Both the position numbers and the translations under genes were made by a program. Below the pieces are notes generated by a model, which was not told where the DNA came from, made no database searches, and saw only the letters and a program-made list of their open reading frames with translations. A DNA stretch of 64,000 nt, taken from Pocillopora verrucosa (Eukaryota > Cnidaria > Anthozoa > Scleractinia > Pocilloporidae). The stretch lies in assembly GCF_036669915.1 (NCBI RefSeq), contig NC_089313.1, positions 5,305,331 through 5,369,330 on the forward strand, given 5' to 3'. Shown here piece by piece: positions 22,416 to 35,200 of the stretch. Position 1 is the first letter of the stretch; each line of letters begins with the position of its first letter.

Positions 22416-24045
22416 TTCATGGTCCCTATTAAGAATAACGACAAAAAGAAGAAGCCATCTTTCACGTACTTATTAACTGCGTCTCCCTGCGGTACAACAA
22501 TTTAAGAGCTTTTAGCTCACCCCTCCCTCACAGTTTAGAGCATACAACAGTACTAGCCTAGTAGGAAGCTGAAAACCTCAACTATTGTCCTTCGTAGCGG
22601 TCGATTAGGCTCCTCTCAGACTAGCCCAATCGGTAGGGAGTTTAAGGTGTCACCATGGCGACGTGTGGTAAAACGTTGCCGAAAAACATTATGATTTTCT
22701 TTTAAGACTTTCGCCAATAGCTTGATTCGTTAACTGTTTCTGACAGTAAGACATCTTTACTTCGGCTTAACATGTGGATGTCGTGTTGAATTGAAAATAA
22801 AAACGTGATCGGGGTGATCAGGGTGTCCGGACTCGCGAATTCACAGTGTTTTGCTTCCAGTGGATTCGTTTAGTTGGCGTTATTCACAAATTTGTCTTGG
22901 AAAGGATTATGTAGAGTGCTAAGCAAATGAAGTAAAACCGAATTTCCCTAAATCAGCCCAAGAAATTCACGTGATGCAAAAGGACAACCACTTAAGCGGG
23001 GTAAATTAATCCTTATTCAGAACAAGCTCAGATCTTTTAAGGTTGAGAGCATAAATGTTTATTTCCATTTCCATGCAAATCCTTATATCTCCCCCATTGC
23101 GCATTTTGAACATATTTGCATATTTACAGGGGCTATTTGGAGCTTGGATGTCCTGTGGTTGGACGTCAAGGTAGTCACGGTAGATAAGATTCTCTCTTTA
23201 TCTTTTTTATACCCGTAAACGAAATTTCGAATAATGTTACAGTATTTTCAGCTTTTATTTTATTTCATTTAATTTCATTATTATTATTATTTTTTTAAAA
23301 AAATAATGGTTCCGCTGGTTCCGGTGGTTGTGGAGGTTCCGCGGTCTGCCGATCCACGGTTTAGTAACACCCGTCGCCATCGTGGTCTTCCTTAAGTCCC
23401 CAGTGACTATGAAGGAAATTTAACTGCGTTGTTGAATGGGTTTACTGCAGTAGAGCAAAATGTATCCAGCTCGGCAAGAGAACGAAAACAAATTGTTCTG
23501 CTTAGTAGAACTAGAGGTTTACCGAAGATAGATTTCTAGGGTCATGTAGGTCATCTGACATTAAGTGCGCGTTTGTGAGGCTTATTATGACGGGTAACGA
23601 AACCCTTTGTTTTCTCTATCTAATTACTGCAACAAAAGCTGTAGTTTCGCCAAAATCTATAGTCAAAATATTTTTAAAGGTTGAATGGTTTCAGGATGAT
23701 TATGGTGAGAAGAGATGTTCTATTTAAGGTAACAACTCCACGTTAACTGATGTTTGCAAGTCATACCTCATACTTCCAATGAGACAATATAAAAACAATA
23801 GAACGCCCTTGTAATACGACTATTTAGCTCTTAGGGTTACTTTTTATGCCCCAGTAGAAACCAAAAGGTGTCATTTATCTCTGAACAAATTAATATCGAT
23901 AAGTCAAGGGTGATTGCGTTCATTTCATATTCGATGGCTGATTACAGCATAAGGCCCCCATTATCTGCTAAAAATTTCTCCCTTTCACCTATTGATCATT
24001 TGGTTCCCTTTAAATTTGTACGATTAGTTGAATTAAACAGGGATT

Positions 24046-24290
24046 TTGATGGTTCCTAAATATGATCTATTGAGGAACAGACGCATGGATGTCGTCACTA
24101 TAAACAACATTTCGCTTTTTTATCTCGTAAAACAAATAGATTCCATGTTGGCGTGGGTCTATACAGTATTAGATCACAGCACCTCGTGTGCCATTTTTCG
24201 TTTTTATCACATTTTTACGTCATGTGTGACCTCTTGCGGAACATACGCATTGCAGCGTGGAATGTGTTTGTTTAGCGGGGAATTTGGTGT
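24046..24290 (+). repeat. Dispersed repeat family D, copy
   Basis: Shares with 60765-60990 the words ATGATCTATTGAGGAACAGA / ATGATCTATCGGAGGACAGA, TACAGTATTAGATCAC and ACATTTTTACGTCATGTGTG. The match is imperfect but collinear over more than 200 bases. Confidence 0.5.
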
Positions 24291-25261
24291 TGTGTTCCAT
24301 CAAGATAAAACCTTTAGATTAGTGGAAAATACCATCCGCAAAGTGAAATCCCTGCAAAAAATTACAGTGGACACTCAAGTCATGCGACACTTAAACTTGA
24401 AATTCAATTCGTCAAACTCGAACTCACTTGAAAATAACAATATACAAATATCTACCGTGTCTTTCCTCGCTGTAAATTTTAAAAGTATTTAGATGTGGAA
24501 ATTTTGTTTCCTTTCTTGCTTATGTGCTGCATAGTTAGTCGAAGTTTCAGTTATTCCGAACCGCAAAAATTGTTCTTTCAAGACGCAAAAAATTCCTTAC
24601 CTGAACGATATAATTCCTGCGGAATAATCAAGTCAGCGGTTTAAGCTTTAAGTCGCACCTGTTTCCTTGCCTTATCAGGCCTGTGTTCTTATCAATATTA
24701 AGTGAATATCCGGTTCAGCCATTCCCTGAAAAACAATTTTTTTCTCGTTTTTTTTTTTTTTTTAATCGTAGAGTTAACTGATAAACGCAAGTTAGCAATG
24801 ATTAATTAGCAATGTACCATACAAGTACACCAAGCAACTGTGCCTTAGAAAGAATTTCACTCCGAAAGTTATCATTATTGTGACTCGTGTAATCATAAAA
24901 ATTACAATTTCCTCGATAGTGGTCGGTTTAAAAAAACTCCTGTTTTCCACCTATCCACTTGCCAAGTTGTTGCTGGACAGTTTGTTTTCGAACAGGTCAA
25001 TAAACCAATCACATTCAAAGTTTCGCTTTAAATCAACCAATCGCAACCTTGGTTTCAATCACCTTAACAGTTTACGCCTCCTTTGTCAGTCTTTTAGTGC
25101 AAATTTTCCCTCCTAACTTTTATACATAGATATAGAAATATACGAGGTCATTTTAACGATCAATTGTGGTGAATAGTTTGAGGTAGTGAGATTTAGTGAG
25201 TTTAAATAAAAGATTTTAAAATTTAAATTTCGAGTGCATCTTGTGTGCGGTTTTTTTTTTA

Positions 25262-27455
25262 ATCGCGGGGTGAGGAATATCACCTGAAGCATTCTGGAAT
25301 TGATGAAAACGATGTGGAAATCGAATTTATCGACGAAGACTATTTACCTTTGGCTCGTGTCAGTGTTTGGGAACATCGCGAGTCAGAAGAAGAGATTGAC
25401 TCCGATGATTTTGCAGAATCTAGTGGGGATGAGTCTGAAGAACTGGAAAGTGAGGATGATGAAGACCTAGAGGAGGAAGAAGAAGTACCGGCATGGAGCG
25501 AAGAAATAACAAGAAGGGATGATATTGATTTCAGTGAACTCGTGGGATTGGCAGCAAATGTAAACATTAGATCTTTGACATTGAGCAAAGGGTTTTTTGA
25601 TCTGTTCTCCACTCGTCAGGTATGGGAGTTTTTAGTTGCTCAGACTAATCTGTATGCGAATCAGAAACGAGGAGCTGCAGAAAAGTCTGTGTGGTATCCA
25701 GTGTCTGTGGAAGAAATGAAAGGTTAGGCTGTTATATATTTGTGTGTGGGAATTATTAATAAGGCAAATATCCCTCCCGACTGGAGTACTGACCCCATGC
25801 TGTCCACCCCATTCTTTGATACCACTATGCCAAGAACAAGATTTCTTCAGACTCTGCTAATAATTCCTTAGCTCCCAGGCCTGATTCACCAAATTTCAAC
25901 AAGTTATACAAAATTCAGCCTCTGCTGGATTTGATTATACCGAGGTTTAGGGTAGTTTACAGTCCTTAGAGGCAACTTGCTGTAGATGAAACCTTGATCA
26001 AGTCAAAGGGAAAGTTCATTTTAGGTAATTCATCCCCATAAAACCAGGCAGGTTTGGAATCAAGGCCTTAACGTGGACTGAATCAACCAGAGGCTATGTT
26101 CTAGGGAGCAAGGTATATACTGGAAAGGAAGCCAATGTAGTCCAGAAAGATCTAGGAAAAAGGGCTGTTATGTCATGGAAGGAACCTTTCCTTGACCGGC
26201 AAAGGCTACTATGTGTTTATGGATAATTATTACACTGCTGTCGGAGGAACTAGAGGAAAGGAAAACTTTGGCTTGTTGGTACGGGCTAAGCCTGCCCAAA
26301 GACATTTGTGATGCGAAGTCAAACCAGGTAAAAAGTCTGAAAAGAGGAGACTCCCTTTACAGACAGAAAGATACTTTGACTTGCATGACATGCTGTGACA
26401 GAAGATCTGTCAGTTTCTTAGGCACTGGACCCACAAGAGAAGATGATTCTGGTGCTGTGGAAAGATCAGTGAAAGTAATTGGCCTCTGTACAATGCTTAC
26501 ATGGGTGATGTTGATGTCTTCGATCAAAGAGTCAACTTGTATGCAAGACTATTGAGAGGTGCTGTGTGGTATTATAAGATTTTTTCCTACCTCATAGAAG
26601 TATGTGTTTTAAATGCACACATTTTGGAAAGGAAATCTCCAAATCATACCACCAGAACTGCTTTAGACTTCAGAAAGTCATAGATAAGTGACTTGATTGA
26701 AGGAAATTCCTTCAGGAGGGACACTCAAATGTGGCTGCCACCCAATCCTGAAATTAGATTTAGCCAAGAAAGCTTTCACCAACCAGTGAGAAAGGACAAA
26801 AGGTCTACTCACAAGGTTCACCTACAGCATGTAGATACCTTTTAGAGCTGTGCAGTGTGGAGTGCGCATGTGCCTGGAGCCCTGTTTTCTCAGATACTAC
26901 ACATTGAAAGACTTCTATTTCAATAATGGAGATCACGAAGGCTCCCAAAGTCTGAAAGAAGGAAGGAGGAGGCCTGGCACCAGAGGAAGAGGAATAGCTC
27001 TTTAAAATTGAACATGACTTACTCTAAGACTTTCCCATAGATAATACCCCAAGATTTTGTCACTCATAAGATAATTTATGCCTTTACATTAACGTTAATG
27101 GCCCAAATTTGTGTGCAGAGAAGTGTTATTAACCCAGAAAATGTTATTTTCAATGTTTGAAGGTCATGTTTTTTTGAGAAAAGGCACTGGTTTTAGAATA
27201 AATTTGTTACAGTACTCTTTCAATTAGTCCTGCATGAAATTTCTACCAATTATGCTAATTATGCGTGTTGTGACGTCATCATATGATATATATCCCATAA
27301 TAAGTTACACAAGTTCATATAAATTTTTCTATTGGTTATGTATATAAGTGGTCATATGGGGCTTTATTAAACGGAAATTTATCTACAACTGGTCTTGTTA
27401 ACATCACTCAGTTTTCTCTGAAAAAACTAACATACCCGTGGTATGTTAAGGGTTA
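25262..27455 (+). pseudogene. Decayed piggyBac-type transposase and element
   Basis: The reading begins with an acidic region (ESEDDEDLEEEEE) and SKGFFDLFSTRQVWEFLVAQ, typical of the piggyBac N-terminal half. At 25725 an in-frame TAG interrupts it. The frame then continues into PPDWSTDPMLSTPFFDT and, after shifts, LAVDETLIKSKGKF (catalytic Asp region), GIKALTWTESTRGYVLGSKV, LKRGDSLYRQKDTLTCMTCC, DVFDQRVNLYARLLRGAVWY and LNAHILERKSPNHT. A cysteine-poor remnant of the C-terminal finger follows to about 26940. Near 27430-27455 a palindromic ACATACCCGTGGTATGTT is followed by AAGGGTTAA, which fits a piggyBac-like terminus at a TTAA target. The matching left end was not found. Several stops and frameshifts mean it cannot encode a working transposase. 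I have not reconstructed it. Confidence 0.85.
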
Positions 27456-27658
27456 ATCAAATACGAGAAATGTAATTCATTTTAAAACCGTCAGGACTCG
27501 TTCAAAATATCATAATATCCTCTCCTAATAATCACCACATGTTCGAACTGAAAAGTGTAAAAGTAAAAGTATTATTGAGACAAACAGCAACACTCAGTAT
27601 TTTGCCAATCTGACGGTACACACATTATCAATAAATGTATTCAAAGTTTCGATGTTTC

Positions 27659-28330
27659 TTAAAATGAACCATACTGGGTTTTTTTTTCGGGCTTTGGACC
27701 TTCGTGTATCTTAGCCACCTTGTGAGTCAAGTCTTCAGGAAAATTTACGTCCTTTGGAGGTGCATCGAACAGATGTGCGACAAAATTGGACGATAGCTTA
27801 AGCGGTCGCGAAGAGCTGATAAGCGAACTCGATAAAAGGCTCCCCGACGAAAACTCCAGTGAAAATGGATACCGTTTCATGGAAATGGAAGTCTTGGAGC
27901 AGATTCTTCTACAGACGTAGGAGGAAATGGATACAATGGCGATTATACCAACAGGACAAATGAGAATCAGCAGGGTGAAGTCGCTACACAATAGTTCTAT
28001 TCTGCACGATCCGTAACAGCACACTTCTTTCCTCTGGCAGTCATTGTCAGAAGAGCAAGTTTGTCCTACGCAATCCAGGCTATCGACGCATTTCTTGCGA
28101 CAGCAAATTTCAGATGTAGAGCAATCTCGGTTTATTTCACAGTTTTCTCCCAGGCAATTGCTTCCTTGGACACAAGAACCAGAGCAGCATTCATATGAAC
28201 CGTTTCTTGTACTGCAGTCTTGTGCTCTAGAGCACTTGTTAGCGCCAGAGCTTGAGAGGCATGCAGCTGTTGACATAGTAAGGAGGAGAGTAAAAGCCAC
28301 AAAGCTTGTCCTTGAATCCGTGTCAATCAT
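27659..28330 (-). CDS. Type I membrane protein with three CC-type cysteine modules
   Basis: An intronless frame of 223 aa from an ATG. Residues 1-23 form a signal peptide (FVAFTLLLTMSTAA). Residues 33-115 hold three tandem modules of the form C-x5-C-x(5 or 8)-CC-x3-C-x5-C: C33 to C59, C64 to C87 and C92 to C115, eighteen cysteines in all. A TM helix follows at about 118-137 (LLILICPVGIIAIVSIS), then a basic stop-transfer (CRRICSK) and a Ser-rich cytoplasmic tail of about 80 residues. The pattern resembles EB/WAP-like disulphide modules, but I recognise no exact family. A small upstream frame at 28777-28754 (ATG, then a GTGAGT donor) could be a 5' exon of another isoform, but its phase does not clearly fit. 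Confidence 0.65.
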   Translation of the reverse strand: MIDTDSRTSFVAFTLLLTMSTAACLSSSGANKCSRAQDCSTRNGSYECCSGSCVQGSNCLGENCEINRDCSTSEICCRKKCVDSLDCVGQTCSSDNDCQRKEVCCYGSCRIELLCSDFTLLILICPVGIIAIVSISSYVCRRICSKTSISMKRYPFSLEFSSGSLLSSSLISSSRPLKLSSNFVAHLFDAPPKDVNFPEDLTHKVAKIHEGPKPEKKTQYGSF

Positions 28331-29073
28331 AATGGAATTTGAGTAAACAATTCGGAAATATTACAGTCGTAAATGCAAAACTGAACGCAATTTCAAGACG
28401 GGAAGACACTGAATGAAACTTTTGAGTCTCAGTTAATACACGAACCGTCTGGGGCCACAACAGTCATAAGACCCTCATGTTATGTTATAGAGTGACGTGA
28501 TATGCTCATTGGATTCTCTCTTTTCACTCTTTTTTTTTTTAACGATTATCACCTGATATATTAGAGGGCATCATCTTGAACTCGGTTGAGACCTATACAT
28601 GTGAATAATGTGGCGACCTTGGAACGTAATATTTTCCGCGTAGCCCGTTTATTGAAGTTGTTTCAAAGGGCTGTATGTAGATTAACAACATCGGTAAAGC
28701 TTAGAACATTTCTTAATAAACACCACCTTAATTAAGTTCTACTCACAAGACGCCAAGACGAGAAGACCATTGTTGTGGTTCTCTGTCAAGAGCAGGAGAA
28801 GTAAGAACACACCCGTTTGTTATAAAGCACAATAAACAGAACTAGTCAAAAAACTTAATCACCAGTGAATAATTGTATAAGGTGGCCTTGAAGTGTGATA
28901 GCCGTTGGCCGGAAACTAGGTGATATCACGACAACCATAACGAGAAACCGTGAAAGCATTAAACCAAACAAAATGCCTTGTTTCAGTGTACGTTTTGCCA
29001 CCAATATTGGGCTTTGCCAATGGATAGCAAATTCTCCTTCGCAGGCATTCGATGGAATGTCACGCAACGCTTC
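28331..29073. other. Intergenic DNA between the CC-module gene and the ABCC4-like tandem
   Basis: No supported gene, apart from the possible tiny 5' exon near 28777-28754. The similarity between the two ABCC4-like units begins at about 29074 (GTGACACCC...GAGAGAGATTTTAAA), matched at about 38803. Confidence 0.45.
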
Positions 29074-29273
29074 CGGCGTTCCGTGACACCCTAAGGCCTG
29101 ACAGCGAGAGAGATTTTAAACAAGCTGGGGGCGCGGTGGGGGCAAAAACCAAGCCATGAGCGAAATATTTTTGTCGCTCATTACCTCTTCTTCATTTCCA
29201 CAATGTGCAGGATTCGATCTCTGCAGGATCAGATCAGACTTGGCAATCGAGCTCTTTTGTCTCAGGCCACATT

Positions 29274-32200
29274 CTACGCATTATTCATTACTGAATCAAA
29301 TTTGTCAAATCCTTTAACTTTTCCATTTTCTAAGACCAAAATCTTCTGGCAGTCTTTTATCGTGTTCAAACGGTGAGCAATAGTAATGACAGTGGATTCC
29401 TTCAGTTTGTCCCGCACTACATTCCAGATCGTCTGCTCTGTGTCTGGGTCTACATGCGCAGTTGGCTCGTCCATGACGACGATTTTACTTCGCTGTAGCA
29501 GCACACGAGCCAAGCAAATTAACTGCCGCTCGCCGACACTCACATTAGCGCCATGTTCCAGCAGTTCGTGATCAAGCTTGGCCTCAAATGTCTCGACAAA
29601 ATCTTTCAGTTGCACATCCTCTAAAGCTTGCCACAATTCAGCGTCTTGAAACTTGTCTAAAATGTCGAGATTTTTTCTCAATGATCCGCTAAAAAGAACG
29701 GGCCTTTGGCCAAGAATCGAGATACCTCGTCGGGCTTGTTGGAGGCCTATGTCTTTAATTGGAACATCGTCGATGATTATCTTTCCGTCAGCATCAGGCA
29801 TGCGCATAAGAGCTGCTACGAAAGATGACTTCCCAGCTCCTGTCCGGCCGGCAACGCCGATCTTTGCTCCTCCTTTGATGCTAAGATTGATATTCTTCAG
29901 CACTTGAGGTCCCCCCGGATAGTACGTCAATGATACATCTCTCAACACAATACTTCCTCTCTGAGGCCAGTCTTTTGGGGGTGTTTGTTCTTCCTCGTAT
30001 CCAGGCTCCTGATCAAGTTTGGTGTAGGCCATAACTCGCTCAACTGACGTCATGTAGTTTTCCACTTCAGAGGTTTTTCTAACAGCGTATTGAGCCATGC
30101 TCAGATTTTGGATGACATATACAAGAGCGAGACCAGCGTAAGCTGAAAAAAAAAAAAACAGTCAAAGCTTTACACATTTGATGCCCTATGGGTTTGCATA
30201 ACTTTCGGGTACACCACTCTCCAAGCCACTTGTGTATAGTTGAGGCTATTTAGACACGGAAATAGTCCTTTATCACTTTGCTTTCATAATACATTTCCCA
30301 AGAATTATCGCGAATCTAAAATATCACAACTGTACACACCTATCGACCAATGAGAGTGCGCGTATAGTCTCGTTTATTTAATAATCCAGTAGTGCATGCT
30401 GTCTCAATATATGACTATACAGATTCGTGATAAATAGAAAGACTCAAAAACGTTACCAAGAATCTTGAGCTTACCGGCATCTTGAGATACCAAGACTGCA
30501 GCCACAGCAACTGCACCGACTAACAGGGAAGCGAGACAATCCAAGCGCATACCGAGCCACCTAGCACTGGCCATCACCATAATGTACGCCTGATTATGAC
30601 ATCTTGGTATCTGTGGGGACAAGTCAATTTATCATAGTTACTTTTCATAAAAGAGAAATTTTCAGCTGACTGTAGAAAAAAGCTGCATAGCATTGGCTTT
30701 GTCTTACTTTGCTCTCTAATTGGACCTGCAAACTCGAGTCTACCTCTTATCAAATCCGACTCAAAAGTAAAACCAACCGCTTAATGTTCCTTGCCGATTT
30801 CGGGCACTCAATGCGGTTTCCTTGTTTTTTACTTTGAGTTTTCGTTCTGGTTGTGTCGTTGCGAATAATTTGGTTTTGTTATTCGACAACAGCTTAAAAA
30901 AGCTCTAAGGAGATTATTCGGGGTAAAATAGGGCCCTTTGCCTCTCCCCTCCCTCCCAAATAGGTACTTCTCTCCAAGAACTTCTAGTAAGGAAAGGTTC
31001 ACTTGCTAAACAGTGTCTCGACGCATGGAAGAAAGGATTTCAACAGACAAAAATTGAAGGGTGAGTTCAGTTAGAAAAATTAGTGTCAATTACGACTCAT
31101 TCGTTCCCTGTGCTTTATCAGCTCTAGCAGCACAGCCCGAGTCAATGTCTCTAACATACCTGTAAAGTGTGTCTAAAAAATGTGTCTGTCTTCCTCTTGT
31201 ACGAATCGTGTCTAGTCCTATCAGAGTCTCCGAAAAGTGAGCGAACACTGGGCTTCGGGATATAGACTCCAACCTCTTCAGTTCTCTGGCAGTCTTCAAG
31301 TAATGATTGGAAAGATAAACGACTAGCATACAAATGGGAACAACAACAAGAATGAGCCAAACATTTGTGGCAATTGTTATGAGAATTTGAAAAAATATAA
31401 GTAAGAGCATCTGCATTGCCCACAGGATTGTTTTAGGTAGCATATCATCCACGCAGCCAATATCATTGGAGAAGCGATTTAGGATTCTTCCCACTGGATT
31501 TGAATCAAAGAACAGGACAGGTGCTTGTAAAATGGCCACAACCATTTTATCGTGAAGACGCTCGGCGCACTTTAGAGAAACATGGAAGAATCCATAAGCC
31601 CGAACGATAGTAAATATAAAGCACGCACCAACCAGACAGGCGAAGACAGAGAGATAAGTCTTGTTATTCTGATCCTCTGGGTTTAGCCTTGCAAGAAACG
31701 AGAGCCACAAGTCTGGAGCAACTATGATGGCTGAAAGAGACAAAATTAAGATGTGATAGTTGATATTTATTCTATATGATCATTTAGTTGAACACAGTAA
31801 GATTTATTAGGCTACTACCTGCACTACCTGCCTACATTAGATACAATTATCTGTAGGTTGAGGATGTTTCTATAAACACTACAATATGTAAGATGAATCG
31901 GTTAACCACGGTACGCATCAAAATAAATTGCCCTCGAAAGCTCCTGGCATGGTAGCTTGCAAAACAGGCGACCTTTTTGTTGAGTTTTTTAGGCGAGTGA
32001 AGGTAGGTGCAAGCCAAGTACGAGGCAAAAGAGAGCGGCTAGACACGTCCTTATTCGATTGCGCGTCATTCGCCCTTTCCATTCTCCTCGCGTGTGTCTC
32101 AAACTCGTTGTAGTATGCCTGAGGAATGCCACCTGTTTTGCAGGTTGTAAGCAAGGTTTTTATGCCAGCTAATTTTAATTTAACAAATACTGTTAAATGG

Positions 32201-35200
32201 AAATAGAAAAAAAATCACTGTATCTCCTTTTAGAGCCTAACCCAAGGCTTGTAACTCGGTATAACAATAAGTTTACCTTGAGTAAGGAGAATAAAACCAA
32301 CCATTCCAGTTATCATTAGGGGATGCGCTCCACTTCTGAAGTAGTCCCAATAGAGCTTGGATGTCACTACTCCGATTGTACGATCCTCCTTTGCTATCTC
32401 CAAGCTCCTTGCTTCATTGGACAGAGGAAGTATTTTCTTGCATTTTTCGGCATCAACGTGTTTTTCTGTATTCTCCCAGGCACAGTTATCAGATGATTTG
32501 TTTCGTCTTTCCGCAGAGCTGCTTTATATGGTGGGTCAACAGTTGAGCCGATTACACCTTTTTCGTGCAGCTCAGTAAAGCGTCCCTTGTCGAGGACACG
32601 CCCTTTGTACAACACAATCACTTCATCAGCATTTTCCATGTGCTGTTGCTGATGAGAGGCAAACAGAACGATTTTATCGCCTAGTAGATCTTTGATGCAC
32701 TTGTTAAAGATGTGTTGGCCAACTTTAAAATCGACAGCACTCAGTGGATCATCCAATAGATAAATATCTCCGTCAGCATAAACTGCACGAGCTAAACTTA
32801 CTCTCGCCTGTTGTCCTCCACTCAGAATCTCGCCGCGTTCTCCAACTACTGTTTGGTCACCACCAGGTAACCGCCGAAAGTCTTCTTTCAGAGTGCAGAC
32901 GTCGATTATTCTTTCGTACTTGGACTCCTCGAAGGGCTGGCCAAAAAGGATGTTTTCTTTTATCGTTCCCGAGAACACCCAAGCAGTCTGAGGCAAGTAA
33001 ATGACCTTGCCTCGGTAAGAAATCATGCCACTCGTGTTGGAAATTTCACCAGCGATAGCTGAAAGCAGAGTAGACTTACCACTTCCAACTGGGCCGGTGA
33101 TAACTGTTAAACTCTTCGAAGGTGCAACAAACTTGATATCCTGGAGAATAAATTCATCTTCACGATTCTTTTTTGTGCAAGTTAAATTAGACACACATAG
33201 ATTAGTAGGCCCTAATTCCGTTGCTTCACGAGCACGGAAACGTTCCTCATATTTTCGGCTTCTTTTTCTGAGTAGCCGTGACTCTGTTTTAGTGAAGGTA
33301 CTCCTGGCCTTTTGTGGGTCTTCTTTACTTTCATCATCCTCCGAGGCTTCTGATAAGTTTTCTAAAAGAAGAAAATCTTCGATTCTTCCAAGCGAAACGT
33401 AAGCGTCATATGTTCCTATGAAACCATTTGTTATATTCAACATGCCATAAAATTTTAAAACACCCATAAACGATAGAAGCATAAAAACATTGGCGGGCGT
33501 GAGAGTCTGGCCCGTAAGCACCATAGTAATTACTGACACCAGAGTAGCTAATGGCGTTGCACTGTACAACAAGGCATCGATATTTGACTGAATGGCTGTC
33601 CTCTTCGAAATAACGTTGATTTCATTTCTGAAGATAAAAGTTCATAACATGTTATGTGTACATACTCTTGTAACAACCCGTCCCCAGTCTTCTTTATAAT
33701 CACCTCCGAACTAGCCTATGAGCGCTCGAGAAAAGCAGTATTAACCTGTGTCCTCTATACTAATAGGTTTTAACGGACCAGTTCTCTGGTTATGAAATGG
33801 GTCTCGAGACATAGTCAATTATTCTTTATGAAAGAAGGCAATCTGATCAGCTCACTCAGCTGTCCAAGGCCTTATTTAGGGTTTATTTAAGTTGCTTAGG
33901 TAATGAAGCTCTTAGAGGAGAGATAAATAGATTTGTGGATATACATTTCGAACTTTAAAATAATTTAGGTCCACAATCACGGAAATGACGGATGCAACCA
34001 AACTTGGTACAATTTTGGCGCGTACCACCTTAAATGTTTCATGAAGAACATCACCGTCTGTTAATTTTCCCATTTGATCAGGTTAAGCATTGCGATTTAA
34101 ATGAAATATTTGAGCTTGCGTTTTTTTTTAAGATATTTACATCGAGATTCACTTCTACAGTCGACTATCGTAAGAATAATACCGTTCTTCGTTTCAATAC
34201 TGCGCTCTCCTGTTTAAGAATCAAACTGATTGAAAATGGCCCTGAAAAGCTATATCCATGGAGTAATCCGTAATTGTCTTCCAGGTAAATACCCCTCACT
34301 AACCTAGTTAGGGGTCCGCACTGCAAATTTGGGAGCGATTTTTCTGCTCGAAAAAAACGAGGTTACATTACTGATAGTATGAACTGAGAAAACGCGGTTT
34401 GTGACATATTTTAACGGGGGGGGGGGGGGGGGGCGGAAATTTGAATGAACCAATGTTCAAAAGTAAGAATGCTTCAGGGGGGTACCCAAGGGGGAAAGTG
34501 TTGAAGCTTCGAATTGATCGGCGCATGCATCGACCAATCATAGTGCACATTCTCATTGAGATATATGATAAATAAATTTAAATGAGGTCATACATAGATT
34601 TAACGCTGCTTACATTATTAGAGCCAACCTCTGACTAAACATAATCATTCACCTTTACCTTCGTATAATCTTCCCCGGGAAGTTTTTTTTTTTTTTTTTT
34701 TTCCGCCGATATTCGTCCTCCCACGCATGCGTTTTGATCGCACACAGGATCCCGGGGAAACTACTTGATTCGTAAGGAGAGTCGCTGATCGGACACTGTA
34801 GACTGTTGCGGAAGCGCCGCTTAGCGTTAGCATAGGACAAGACGGCCAAAGTAATGGCAATAAGAACACACAGAAGAGGGAACACCCCCATAACAGCCTG
34901 GCCAGCCAATCAAATAGTAAATGAGGATATTGTTACCGGATACGAACAGCTACATGCGAAAAGGTGTCAAGAAAAAAAACTTGATTGTCTCCTCTTCCAT
35001 TGTTTTTAACATCATTGGATATCATGACGAATAACGAGTCTGAAGTGAATTCCAGTAACGGCTGCTCGCTGAGAACGAAATGCGTGTCTGAAGAAAGTGA
35101 AGGTTTGACATTAAAGGGGAAGAAGTATGTTCTAACCCCTATAAAATTTTAATCTCCGCCACAAATGATTTCCATGGACCCGCGTATATATATCCGAGAA

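Larger units (their letters stand above)
21285..25260. other. Repeat-bearing intergenic region
   Basis: About 4 kb with no supported gene. It holds a family C repeat (22221-22415), a family D-like stretch near 24040-24290, a run of TTATT repeats near 23270-23300 and a poly-T tract near 24750-24764. Open frames here, including one of 148 codons at 24046-24492, overlap the repeats or have no coding signature. Confidence 0.5.

Noticed and set aside
22158..22505. Plus-strand ORF of 115 codons
   Set aside because: It lies over the family C repeat and the second copy is not open in the same frame.
23270..23300. TTATT-rich stretch considered as an origin or regulatory site
   Set aside because: Simple AT-rich DNA with no further structure.
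24046..24492. Plus-strand ORF of 148 codons
   Set aside because: It overlaps family D repeat sequence, has no recognisable features, and related copies are not open.
25340..25612. Minus-strand Ser-rich ORF of 90 codons
   Set aside because: It is the antisense of the acidic region of the piggyBac relic; Glu/Asp codons read in reverse give Ser runs.
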